Shown here: piece by piece, positions 48,201 to 60,407 of the stretch
Position numbering within the stretch: position 1 is the stretch's first letter
How the letters are laid out: each line of letters opens with the position of its first letter
Assembly: GCA_963580455.1 (NCBI GenBank)
Contig: OY756967.1
Location: 13,538,501-13,602,500 of the forward strand
Direction of reading: 5' to 3'
Source of the DNA: Euonymus europaeus
Lineage: Eukaryota; Streptophyta; Magnoliopsida; Celastrales; Celastraceae
Length of the DNA: 64,000 nucleotides
Translations under genes and position numbers: made by a program
Notes under the pieces: generated by a model
Database searches by the model: none
What the model saw: only the letters and a program-made list of their open reading frames with translations
What the model was told of the DNA's origin: nothing

Positions 48201-49126
48201 TTAAATTTTACGAAAATGAGCTTCAAGGATTATTTCGATGCCAAAACAGCAACTTTCTACAACAAATGGACAAAATCGTTAAAAGCTCCTTCATAGAGAG
48301 AATTGAGCAACTTCGGACTATCAAAGTTGCTCGGTGTACACTTTTTATTGTTCTTTTATGTTAAATTTTACCAAAATGAGCTTCCAGGATTATTTCGATG
48401 CCAAAACACATCTTTCTATGACAAATGAACAAAACCGTTTAAAGCTCCCCATAGAGAGAGTTGAGCAACTTCGGACTATCAAAGTTGCGCGGTGTACACT
48501 TTTTATTGTTCTTTTATGTTAAATTTTACGAAAATGAGCTTCCAGGATTATTTCGATACCAAAACACCAACTTTGTATGGCAAATGTACAAAACCATTAA
48601 AAGCTCCTCCATAGAGAGAGTTGAGGAACTTCGGACTATCAAAGTTGCTCGGTGTACACTTTTTATTGTTCTTCTACGTTAAATTTTACGAAAATTAGCT
48701 TCCAGGATTATTTCGATGCCAAAACACCAACTTTCTATGACAAATGGACAAAACCGTTAAAAGCTCCTCCTTAGAGAGAGTTGAGCAACTTCGGACAATC
48801 AAAGTTGCTCGGTGTACACTTTTTATTGTTCTGTTATGTTAAATTTTACGAAAATGAGCTTCCAGGATTATTTAGATGCCAAAACACATCTTTCTATGAC
48901 AAATGGACAAAACCGTTTAAAGCTCCTCCATAGAGAGAGTTGAGCAACTTCGGACTATCAAAGTTGCTCGGTGTACACTTTTTATTGTTCTTCTATGTTA
49001 AATTTTACGAAAATGAGCTTCAAGGATTATTTCGATGCCAAAACAGCAACTTTCTACAACAAATGGACAAAATCGTTAAAAGCTCCTTCATAGAGAGAAT
49101 TGAGCAACTTCGGACTATCAAAGTTG
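42257..49126. repeat. 6870-bp segment (43 monomers), copy 1
   Basis: Each rare mark of this block returns exactly 6870 bp later: GGAAAAAATCG, AAAAGAACAAAACTG, ACACTTTCTATTG, GTACATTTTTTATTG, CATAGTGAGAG, GCACCTTCGGAG, CTTCCCGG, AAAGTTTCTAC, GTTCAATTTT, TTTCGTTGCC, TTAGTTCG, CTTTTAAAG and CTCCCCATAG. Line-by-line reading shows three substitutions against copy 2: T at 43657, A at 45197 and G at 48626. The exact breakpoint is ambiguous by the length of shared sequence. Confidence 0.88.
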
Positions 49127-52100
49127 CTCGGTGTACACTTTTTATTGTTCTTTTATGTTAAATTTTACGAAAATGAGGTTCCAGGATTATTTCGATACCA
49201 AAACACCAACTTTATATGGCAAATGTACAAAACCATTAAAAGCTCCTCCATAGAGAGAGTTGAGCAACTTCGGACAATCAAAGTTGCTCGGTGTACACTT
49301 TTTATTGTTCTTCTACGTTAAATTTTACGAAAATTAGCTTCCAGGATTATTTCGATGCCAAAACACCAACTTTCTATGACAAATGGACAAAACCGTTAAA
49401 AGCTCCTCCTTAGAGAGAGTTGAGCAACTTCGGACAATCAAAGTTGCTCGGTGTACACTTTTTATTGTTCTGTTATGTTAAATTTTACGAAAATGAGCTT
49501 CCAGGATTATTTAGATGCCAAAACACATCTTTCTATGACAAATGGACAAAACCGTTTAAAGCTCCTCCATAGAGAGAGTTGAGCAACTTCGGACTATCAA
49601 AGTTGCTCGGTGTACACTTTTTATTGTTCTTCTATGTTAAATTTTACGAAAATGAGCTTCAAGGATTATTTCGATGCCAAAACAGCAACTTTCTATTACA
49701 AATGGAAAAAATCGTTAAAAGCTCCTCCATAGAGAGAGTTGAGCAACTTGGGACTATCAAAGTTGCTCGGTGTACACTTTTTATTGTTCATTTATGTTAA
49801 ATTTTACGAAAATGAGCTTCCAGGATTATTTCGATACCAAAATACCAACTTTCTATGACAAATGGACAATACCGTTAAAAGCTCCTCCATAAAGAGAGTT
49901 GAGCAACTTCGGACTATCAAAGTTGCTCGGTGTACACTTTTTATTGTTCTTCTACGTTAAATTTTACGAAAATTAGCTTCCAGGATTATTTCGATGCCAA
50001 AACACCAACTTTCTATGACAAATAGACAAAACCGTTAAAAGCTCCTCCATAGAGAGAGTTGTGCAACTTCGGACAATCAAAGTTGCTCGGTGTACACTTT
50101 TTATTGTTCTTTTATGTTAAATTTTACCAAAATGAGCTTCCAGGATTATTTCGATGCCAAAACACATCTTTCTATGACAAAAGAACAAAACTGTTTAAAG
50201 CTCCTCCATAGAGAGAGTTGAGCAACTTCGGACTATCAAAGTTGCGCGGTGTACACTTTTTATTGTTCTTTTATGTTAAATTTTACGAAAATGAGCTTCC
50301 AGGATTATTTCGATACCAAAACACCAACTTTGTATGGCAAATGTACAAAACCATTAAAAGCTCCTCCATAGAGAGAGTTGAGCAACTTCGGACTATCAAA
50401 GTTGCTCGGTGTACACTTTTTATTGTTCTTCTACGTTAAATTTTACGAAAATTAGCTTCCAGGATTATTTCGATGCCAAAACACCAACTTTCTATGACAA
50501 ATGGACAAAATCGTTAAAAGCTCCCCCATAGAGAGAGTTGTGCAACTTTGGACAATCAAAGTTGCTCGGTGTACACTTTCTATTGTTCATTTATGTTAAA
50601 TTTTACGAAAATGAGCTTCCAGGATTATTTCGATACCAAAATACCAACTTTCTATGACAAATGGACAATACCGTTAAAAGCTCATCCATAAAGAGAGTTG
50701 AGCAACTTCGGACTATCAATGTTGCTCGGTGTACACTTTTTATTGTTCTTCTACGTTAAATTTTACGAAAATTAGCTTCCAGGATTATTTCGATGCCAAA
50801 ACACCAACTTTCTATGACAAATGGACAAAACCGTTAAAAGCTCCTCCATAGAGAGAGTTGAGCAACTTCGGACTATCAAAGTTGCTCGGTGTACATTTTT
50901 TATTGTTCTTCTAAGTCAAATTTTACGAGTATAAGCTTCCAAGATTATTTCGATACCAAAACACCAACTTTCTATGGTAAATGTACAAAACCTTTAAAAG
51001 CTCCTCCATAGAGAGAGTTGAGCAACTTCGGACTATCAAAGTTGCTCGGTGTACACTTTTTATTGTTCTTCTACGTTAAATTTTACGAAAATGAGCTTCA
51101 AGGATTATTTCGATGCCAAAACAGCAACTTTCTATGGTAAATGTACAAAACCTTTAAAAGCTCCTCCATAGAGAGAGTTGAGCAACTTCGGACTATCAAA
51201 GTTGCTCGGTGTACACTTTTTATTGTTCTTCTACGTTAAATTTTACGAAAATTAGCTTCCAGGATTATTTCGATGCCAAAACACCAACTTTCTATGACAA
51301 ATGGACAAAACCGTTAAAAGCTCCTCCATAGTGAGAGTTGAGCAACTTCGGACTATCAAAGTTGCTCGGTGTACACTTTTTATTGTTCTTCTACGTTAAA
51401 TTTTACGAAAATTAGCTTCCAGGATTATTTCGATGCCAAAACACCAACTTTCTATGACAAATGGACAAAACCGTTAAAAGCTCCTCCATAGAGAGAGTTG
51501 AGCAACTTCGGACTATCAAAGTTGCTCGGTGTACATTTTTTATTGTTCTTCTAAGTCAAATTTTACGAGTATAAGCTTCCAAGATTATTTCGATACCAAA
51601 ACACCAACTTTCTATGGTAAATGTACAAAACCTTTAAAAGCTCCTCCATAGAGAGAGTTGAGCAACTTCGGACTATCAAAGTTGCTCGGTGTACACTTTT
51701 TATTGTTCTTCTACGTTAAATTTTACGAAAATGAGCTTCAAGGATTATTTCGATGCCAAAACAGCAACTTTCTATGACAAATAAACAAAATCGTTAAAAG
51801 CTCCTCCATAGAGAGAGTTGAGCACCTTCGGAGTTTCAAAGTTGCGCAGTGTACACTTTTCATTGTTCTTTTATGTTATATTTTACGAAAATGAGCTTCC
51901 AGGATTATTTCGATGCCAAAACACCAACTTTCTATGACAAATGTACAAAACCGTTAAAAGCTCCTCCTTAGAGAGAGTTGAGCAACTTCGGACAATCAAA
52001 GTTGCTCGGTGTACACTTTTTATTGTTCTGTTATGTTAAATTTTACGAAAATGAGCTTCCAGGATTGTTTAGATGCCAAAACACATCTTTCTATGACAAA

Positions 52101-55100
52101 TGGACAAAACCGTTTAAAGCTCCTCCATAGAGAGAGTTGAGCAACTTCGGACTATCAAAGTTGCTCGGTGTACACTTTTTATTGTTCTTCTATGTTAAAT
52201 TTTACGAAAATGAGCTTCAAGGATTATTTCGATGCCAAAACAGCAACTTTCTACAACAAATGGACAAAATCGTTAAAAGCTCCTTCATAGAGAGAATTGA
52301 GCAACTTCGGACTATCAAAGTTGCTCGGTGTACACTTTTTATTGTTCTTTTATGTTAAATTTTACCAAAATGAGCTTCCAGGATTATTTCGATACCAAAA
52401 TACCAACTTTCTATGACAAATGGACAATATCGTTAAAAGCTCCTCCATAAAGAGAGTTGAGCAACTTCGGACTATCAAAGTTGCTCGGTGTACACTTTTT
52501 ATTGTTCTTCTACGTTAAATTTTACGAAAATTAGCTTCCAGGATTATTTCGATGCCAAAACACCAACTTTCTATGACAAATGGACAAAACCGTTAAAAGC
52601 TCCTCCATAGAGAGAGTTGAGCAACTTCGGACTATCAAAGTTGCTCGGTGTACACTTTTTATTGTTCTTCTATGTTAAATTTTACGAAAATGAGCTTCAA
52701 GGATTATTTCGATGCCAAAACAGCAACTTTCTACGACAAATGGACAAAATCGTTAAAAGCTCCTTCATAGAGAGAATTGAGCAACTTCGGACTATCAAAG
52801 TTGCTCGGTGTACACTTTTTATTGTTCTTTTATGTTAAATTTTACCAAAATGAGCTTCCAGGATTATTTCGATGCCAAAACACATCTTTCTATGACAAAT
52901 GAACAAAACCGTTTAAAGCTCCTCCATAGAGAGAGTTGAGCAACTTCGGACTATCAAAGTTGCGCGGTGTACACTTTTTATTGTTCTTTTATGTTAAATT
53001 TTACCAAAATGAGCTTCCAGGATTATTTCGATACCAAAACACCAACTTTGTATGGCAAATGTACAAAACCATTAAAAGCTCCTCCATAGAGAGAGTTGAG
53101 CAACTTCGGACTATCAAAGTTGCTCGGTGTACACTTTTTATTGTTCTTCTACGTTAAATTTTACGAAAATTAGCTTCCAGGATTATTTCGATGCCAAAAC
53201 ACCAACTTTCTATGACAAATGGACAAAACCGTTAAAAGCTCCTCCTTAGAGAGAGTTGAGCAACTTCGGACAATCAAAGTTGCTCGGTGTACACTTTTTA
53301 TTGTTCTGTTATGTTAAATTTTACGAAAATGAGCTTCCCGGATTATTTAGATGCCAAAACACATCTTTCTATGACAAATGGACAAAACCGTTTAAAGCTC
53401 CTCCATAGAGAGAGTTGAGCAACTTCGGACTATCAAAGTTGCTCGGTGTACACTTTTTATTGTTCTTCTATGTTAAATTTTACGAAAATGAGCTTCAAGG
53501 ATTATTTCGATGCCAAAACAGCAACTTTCTATGACAAATGGACAAAATCGTTAAAAGCTCCTTCATAGAGAGAATTGAGCAACTTCGGACTATCAAAGTT
53601 GCTCGGTGTACACTTTTTATTGTTCTTTTATGTTAAATTTTACGAAAATGAGCTTCCAGGATTATTTCGATACCAAAATACAAAGTTTCTACGACAAATG
53701 GACAAAATCGTTAAAAGCTCCCCCATAGAGAGAGTTGTGCAACTTTGGACAATCAAAGTTGCTCGGTGTACACTTTTTATTGTTCATTTATGTTCAATTT
53801 TACGAAAATGAGCTTCCAGGATTATTTCGATACCAAAATACCAACTTTCTATGACAAATGGACAATACCGTTAAAAGCTCATCCATAAAGAGAGTTGAGC
53901 AACTTCGGACTATCAATGTTGCTCGGTGTACACTTTTTATTGTTCTTCTACGTTAAATTTTACGAAAATTAGCTTCCAGGATTATTTCGTTGCCAAAACA
54001 CCAACTTTCTATGACAAATAGACAAAACCGTTAAAAGCTCCTCCATAGAGAGAGTTGAGCAACTTCGGACTATCAAAGTTGCTCGGTGTACACTTTTTAT
54101 TGTTCTTCTACGTTAAATTTTACGAAAATGAGCTTCAAGGATTATTTCGATGCCAAAACAGCAACTTTCTATGACAAATGGACAAAATCGTTAAAAGCTC
54201 CTCCATAGAGAGAGTTGAGCATCTTCGGACCATCAAAGTTGCTCGGTGTACACCTTTTATTGTTCTTCTATATCAAATTTACGAAAATGAGCTTCTAGGA
54301 TTATTTCGATGCCAAAACACGAACTTTCTATGACAAATAAACAAAATCGTTAAAAGCTCCTCCATAGAGAGAGTTGAGCAACTTCGGACTTTCAAAGTTG
54401 CGCAGTGTACACTTTTCATTGTTCTTTTATGCTATATTTTACGAAAATGAGCTTCCAGGATTATTTCGATGCCAAAACACATCTTTCTATGACAAATGGA
54501 CAAAACCGTTTAAAGCTCCTCCATAGAGAGAGTTGAGCAATTTCGGACTATCAAAGTTGCTCGGTGTACACTTTTTATTGTTCTTCTATGTTAAATTTTA
54601 CGAAAATGAGCTTCAAGGATTAGTTCGATGCCAAAACAGCAACTTTCTACAACAAATGGACAAAATCGTTAAAAGCTCCTTCATAGAGAGAATTGAGCAA
54701 CTTCGGACTATCAAAGTTGCTCGGTGTACACTTTTTATTGTTCTTTTATGTTAAATTTTACGAAAATGAGCTTCCAGGATTATTTCGATACCAAAATACC
54801 AACTTTCTATGACAAATGGACAATACCGTTAAAAGCTCCTCCATAAAGAGAGTTGAGCAACTTCGGACTTTTAAAGTTGCTCGGTGTACACTTTTTATTG
54901 TTCTTCTACGTTAAATTTTACGAAAATTAGCTTCCAGGATTATTTCGATGCCAAAACACCAACTTTCTATGACAAATGGACAAAACCGTTAAAAGCTCCT
55001 CCATAGAGAGAGTTGAGCAACTTCGGACTATCAAAGTTGCTCGGTGTACACTTTTTATTGTTCTTCTATGTTAAATTTTACGAAAATGAGCTTCAAGGAT

Positions 55101-55996
55101 TATTTCGATGCCAAAACAGCAACTTTCTACAACAAATGGACAAAATCGTTAAAAGCTCCTTCATAGAGAGAATTGAGCAACTTCGGACTATCAAAGTTGC
55201 TCGGTGTACACTTTTTATTGTTCTTTTATGTTAAATTTTACCAAAATGAGCTTCCAGGATTATTTCGATGCCAAAACACATCTTTCTATGACAAATGAAC
55301 AAAACCGTTTAAAGCTCCCCATAGAGAGAGTTGAGCAACTTCGGACTATCAAAGTTGCGCGGTGTACACTTTTTATTGTTCTTTTATGTTAAATTTTACG
55401 AAAATGAGCTTCCAGGATTATTTCGATACCAAAACACCAACTTTGTATGGCAAATGTACAAAACCATTAAAAGCTCCTCCATAGAGAGAGTTGAGCAACT
55501 TCGGACTATCAAAGTTGCTCGGTGTACACTTTTTATTGTTCTTCTACGTTAAATTTTACGAAAATTAGCTTCCAGGATTATTTCGATGCCAAAACACCAA
55601 CTTTCTATGACAAATGGACAAAACCGTTAAAAGCTCCTCCTTAGAGAGAGTTGAGCAACTTCGGACAATCAAAGTTGCTCGGTGTACACTTTTTATTGTT
55701 CTGTTATGTTAAATTTTACGAAAATGAGCTTCCAGGATTATTTAGATGCCAAAACACATCTTTCTATGACAAATGGACAAAACCGTTTAAAGCTCCTCCA
55801 TAGAGAGAGTTGAGCAACTTCGGACTATCAAAGTTGCTCGGTGTACACTTTTTATTGTTCTTCTATGTTAAATTTTACGAAAATGAGCTTCAAGGATTAT
55901 TTCGATGCCAAAACAGCAACTTTCTACAACAAATGGACAAAATCGTTAAAAGCTCCTTCATAGAGAGAATTGAGCAACTTCGGACTATCAAAGTTG
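49127..55996. repeat. 6870-bp segment (43 monomers), copy 2
   Basis: It matches copy 1 with C at 50527, G at 52067 and C at 55496 as the only differences I see. The junction is visible inside the monomer at 49066-49225, which starts with CTCCTTCATAGAGAGAATTG, as after Y, and ends with GAGGTTCC and TTTATATGGC, as in the O-like monomer at 42196. At 56045 the sequence no longer returns to the start of the segment but enters the 2076-bp unit. Confidence 0.88.
55776..55935. repeat. Monomer subtype Y (exemplar)
   Basis: Diagnostic bases are CCGTTTAAAGC, CTTCTATG, GAGCTTCAAGG and CAGCAACTTTC. In many copies from 45 kb on TTTCTATGAC becomes TTTCTACAAC. It is normally followed by a monomer with CTCCTTCATAGAGAGAATTG. 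Y opens both halves of the 2076-bp unit. Confidence 0.76.
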
Positions 55997-57851
55997 CTCG
56001 GTGTACACTTTTTATTGTTCTTTTATGTTAAATTTTACGAAAATGAGCTTCCAGGATTATTTCGATACCAAAATACCAACTTTCTATGACAAATGGACAA
56101 TACCGTTAAAAGCTCCTCCATAAAGAGAGTTGAGCAACTTCGGACTATCAAAGTTGCTCGGTGTACACTTTTTATTGTTCTTCTACGTTAAATTTTACGA
56201 AAATTAGCTTCCAGGATTATTTCGTTGCCAAAACACCAACTTTCTATGACAAATGGACAAAACCGTTAAAAGCTCCTCCATAGAGAGAGTTGAGCAACTT
56301 CGGACTATCAAAGTTGCTCGGTGTACACTTTTTATTGTTCTTCTACGTTAAATTTTACGAAAATGAGCTTCAAGGATTATTTCGATGCCAAAACAGCAAC
56401 TTTCTATGACAAATGGACAAAATCGTTAAAAGCTCCTCCATAGATAGAGTTGAGCATCTTCGGACCATCAAAGTTGCTCGGTGTACACCTTTTATTGTTC
56501 TTCTATATCAAATTTACGAAAATGAGCTTCTAGGATTATTTCGATGCCAAAACACGAACTTTCTATGACAAATAAACAAAATCGTTAAAAGCTCCTCCAT
56601 AGAGAGAGTTGAGCAACTTCGGACTTTCAAAGTTGCGCAGTGGACACTTTTCATTGTTCTTTTATGTTATATTTTACGAAAATGAGCTTCCAGGATTATT
56701 TCGATGCCAAAACACATCTTTCTATGACAAATGGACAAAACCGTTTAAAGCTCCTCCATAGAGAGAGTTGAGCAACTTCGGACTATCAAAGTTGCTCGGT
56801 GTACACTTTTTATTGTTCTTCTATGTTAAATTTTACGAAAATGAGCTTCAAGGATTATTTCGATGCCAAAACAGCAACTTTCTATGACAAATGGACAAAA
56901 TCGTTAAAAGCTCCTTCATAGAGAGAATTGAGCAACTTCGGACTATCAAAGTTGCTCGGTGTACACTTTTTATTGTTCTTTTATGTTAAATTTTACAAAA
57001 ATGAGCTTCCAGGATTATTTCGATACCAAAATACAAAGTTTCTATGACAAATGGACAAAATCGTTAAAAGCTCCCCCATAGAGAGAGTTGTGCAACTTTG
57101 GACAATCAAAGTTGCTCGGTGTACACTTTTTATTGTTCATTTATGTTCAATTTTACGAAAATGAGCTTCCAGGATTATTTCGATACCAAAATACCAACTT
57201 TCTATGACAAATGGACAATACCGTTAAAAGCTCATCCATAAAGAGAGTTGAGCAACTTCGGACTATCAATGTTGCTCGGTGTACACTTTTTATTGTTCTT
57301 CTACGTTAAATTTTACGAAAATTAGCTTCCAGGATTATTTCGTTGCCAAAACACCAACTTTCTATGACAAATGGACAAAACCGTTAAAAGCTCCTCCATA
57401 GAGAGAGTTGAGCAACTTCGGACTATCAAAGTTGCTCGGTGTACACTTTTTATTGTTCTTCTACGTTAAATTTTACGAAAATGAGCTTCAAGGATTATTT
57501 CGATGCCAAAACAGCAACTTTCTATGACAAATGGACAAAATCGTTAAAAGCTCCTCCATAGAGAGAGTTGAGCATCTTCGGACCATCAAAGTTGCTCGGT
57601 GTACACCTTTTATTGTTCTTCTATATCAAATTTACGAAAATGAGCTTCTAGGATTATTTCGATGCCAAAACACGAACTTTCTATGACAAATAAACAAAAT
57701 CGTTAAAAGCTCCTCCATAGAGAGAGTTGAGCAACTTCGGACTTTCAAAGTTGCGCAGTGTACACTTTTCATTGTTCTTTTATGTTATATTTTACGAAAA
57801 TGAGCTTCCAGGATTATTTCGATGCCAAAACACATCTTTCTATGACAAATG
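55776..57851. repeat. 13-mer unit of 2076 bp, copy 1
   Basis: Order: Y, CTTCATAG monomer, C, a TTTCGTTGCC/E pair, K, L (958 bp to the next Y at 56734), then Y, a CTTCATAG monomer with AAAGTTTC, B, C, E-like, K, L. The unit is a 6-mer followed by a related 7-mer that contains an extra B. Private changes in this copy are ATAGATAGAG (K at 56416), GTGGACAC (56575) and TTACAAAAATGAGC (56894). Its first 221 bp overlap the end of the 6870-bp segment. Confidence 0.82.
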
Positions 57852-59927
57852 GACAAAACCGTTTAAAGCTCCTCCATAGAGAGAGTTGAGCAACTTCGGA
57901 CTATCAAAGTTGCTCGGTGTACACTTTTTATTGTTCTTCTATGTTAAATTTTACGAAAATGAGCTTCAAGGATTATTTCGATGCCAAAACAGCAACTCTC
58001 TACAACAAATGGACAAAATCGTTAAAAGCTCCTTCATAGAGAGAATTGAGCAACTTCGGACTATCAAAGTTGCTCGGTGTACACTTTTTATTGTTCTTTT
58101 ATGTTAAATTTTACGAAAATGAGCTTCCAGGATTATTTCGATACCAAAATACCAACTTTCTATGACAAATGGACAATACCGTTAAAAGCTCCTCCATAAA
58201 GAGAGTTGAGCAACTTCGGACTATCAAAGTTGCTCGGTGTACACTTTTTATTGTTCTTCTACGTTAAATTTTACGAAAATTAGCTTCCAGGATTATTTCG
58301 TTGCCAAAACACCAACTTTCTATGACAAATGGACAAAACCGTTAAAAGCTCCTCCATAGAGAGAGTTGAGCAACTTCGGACTATCAAAGTTGCTCGGTGT
58401 ACACTTTTTATTGTTCTTCTACGTTAAATTTTACGAAAATGAGCTTCAAGGATTATTTCGATGCCAAAACAGCAACTTTCTATGACAAATGGACAAAATC
58501 GTTAAAAGCTCCTCCATAGAGAGAGTTGAGCATCTTCGGACCATCAAAGTTGCTCGGTGTACACCTTTTATTGTTCTTCTATATCAAATTTACGAAAATG
58601 AGCTTCTAGGATTATTTCGATGCCAAAACACGAACTTTCTATGACAAATAAACAAAATCGTTAAAAGCTCCTCCATAGAGAGAGTTGAGCAACTTCGGAC
58701 TTTCAAAGTTGCGCAGTGTACACTTTTCATTGTTCTTTTATGTTATATTTTACGAAAATGAGCTTCCAGGATTATTTCGATGCCAAAACACATCTTTCTA
58801 TAACAAATGGACAAAACCGTTTAAAGCTCCTCCATAGAGAGAGTTGAGCAACTTCGGACTATCAAAGTTGCTCGGTGTACACTTTTTATTGTTCTTCTAT
58901 GTTAAATTTTACGAAAATGAGCTTCAAGGATTATTTCGATGCCAAAACAGCAACTTTCTATGACAAATGGACAAAATCGTTAAAAGCTCCTTCATAGAGA
59001 GAATTGAGCAACTTCGGACTATCAAAGTTGCTCGGTGTACACTTTTTATTGTTCTTTTATGTTAAATTTTACGAAAATGAGCTTCCAGGATTATTTCGAT
59101 ACCAAAATACAAAGTTTCTATGACAAATGGACAAAATCGTTAAAAGCTCCCCCATAGAGAGAGTTGTGCAACTTTGGACAATCAAAGTTGCTCGGTGTAC
59201 ACTTTTTATTGTTCATTTATGTTCAATTTTACGAAAATGAGCTTCCAGGATTATTTCGATACCAAAATACCAACTTTCTATGACAAATGGACAATACCGT
59301 TAAAAGCTCATCCATAAAGAGAGTTGAGCAACTTCGGACTATCAATGTTGCTCGGTGTACACTTTTTATTGTTCTTCTACGTTAAATTTTACGAAAATTA
59401 GCTTCCAGGATTATTTCGTTGCCAAAACACCAACTTTCTATGACAAATGGACAAAACCGTTAAAAGCTCCTCCATAGAGAGAGTTGAGCAACTTCGGACT
59501 ATCAAAGTTGCTCGGTGTACACTTTTTATTGTTCTTCTACGTTAAATTTTACGAAAATGAGCTTCAAGGATTATTTCGATGCCAAAACAGCAACTTTCTA
59601 TGACAAATGGACAAAATCGTTAAAAGCTCCTCCATAGAGAGAGTTGAGCATCTTCGGACCATCAAAGTTGCTCGGTGTACACCTTTTATTGTTCTTCTAT
59701 ATCAAATTTACGAAAATGAGCTTCTAGGATTATTTCGATGCCAAAACACGAACTTTCTATGACAAATAAACAAAATCGTTAAAAGCTCCTCCATAGAGAG
59801 AGTTGAGCAACTTCGGACTTTCAAAGTTGCGCAGTGTACACTTTTCATTGTTCTTTTATGTTATATTTTACGAAAATGAGCTTCCAGGATTATTTCGATG
59901 CCAAAACACATCTTTCTATGACAAATG
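57852..59927. repeat. 13-mer unit of 2076 bp, copy 2
   Basis: It has the same order as copy 1. It differs at single bases such as CAACTCTCTAC in Y and CTATAACAAATGG in the second L. An older relative of the same order lies within 53381-54978, inside the 6870-bp segment, with its own private marks (CTATATTTT after G, TTAGTTCG). Confidence 0.82.
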
Positions 59928-60407
59928 GACAAAACCGTTTAAAGCTCCTCCATAGAGAGAGTTGAGCAACTTCGGACTATCAAAGTTGCTCGGTGTACAC
60001 TTTTTATTGTTCTTCTATGTTAAATTTTACGAAAATGAGCTTCAAGGATTATTTCGATGCCAAAACAGCAACTTTCTACAACAAATGGACAAAATCGTTA
60101 AAAGCTCCTTCATAGAGAGAATTGAGCAACTTCGGACTATCAAAGTTGCTCGGTGTACACTTTTTATTGTTCTTTTATGTTAAATTTTACGAAAATGAGC
60201 TTCCAGGATTATTTCGATACCAAAATACCAACTTTCTATGACAAATGGACAATACCGTTAAAAGCTCCTCCATAAAGAGAGTTGAGCAACTTCGGACTAT
60301 CAAAGTTGCTCGGTGTACACTTTTTATTGTTCTTCTACGTTAAATTTTATGAAAATTAGCTTCCAGGATTATTTCGATGCCAAAACACCAACTTTCTATG
60401 ACAAATG
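59928..60407. repeat. Partial third copy of the 2076-bp unit
   Basis: Y, the CTTCATAG monomer and C match the start of the 2076-bp unit, after which the order changes to an M-like monomer at 60408. Confidence 0.76.
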
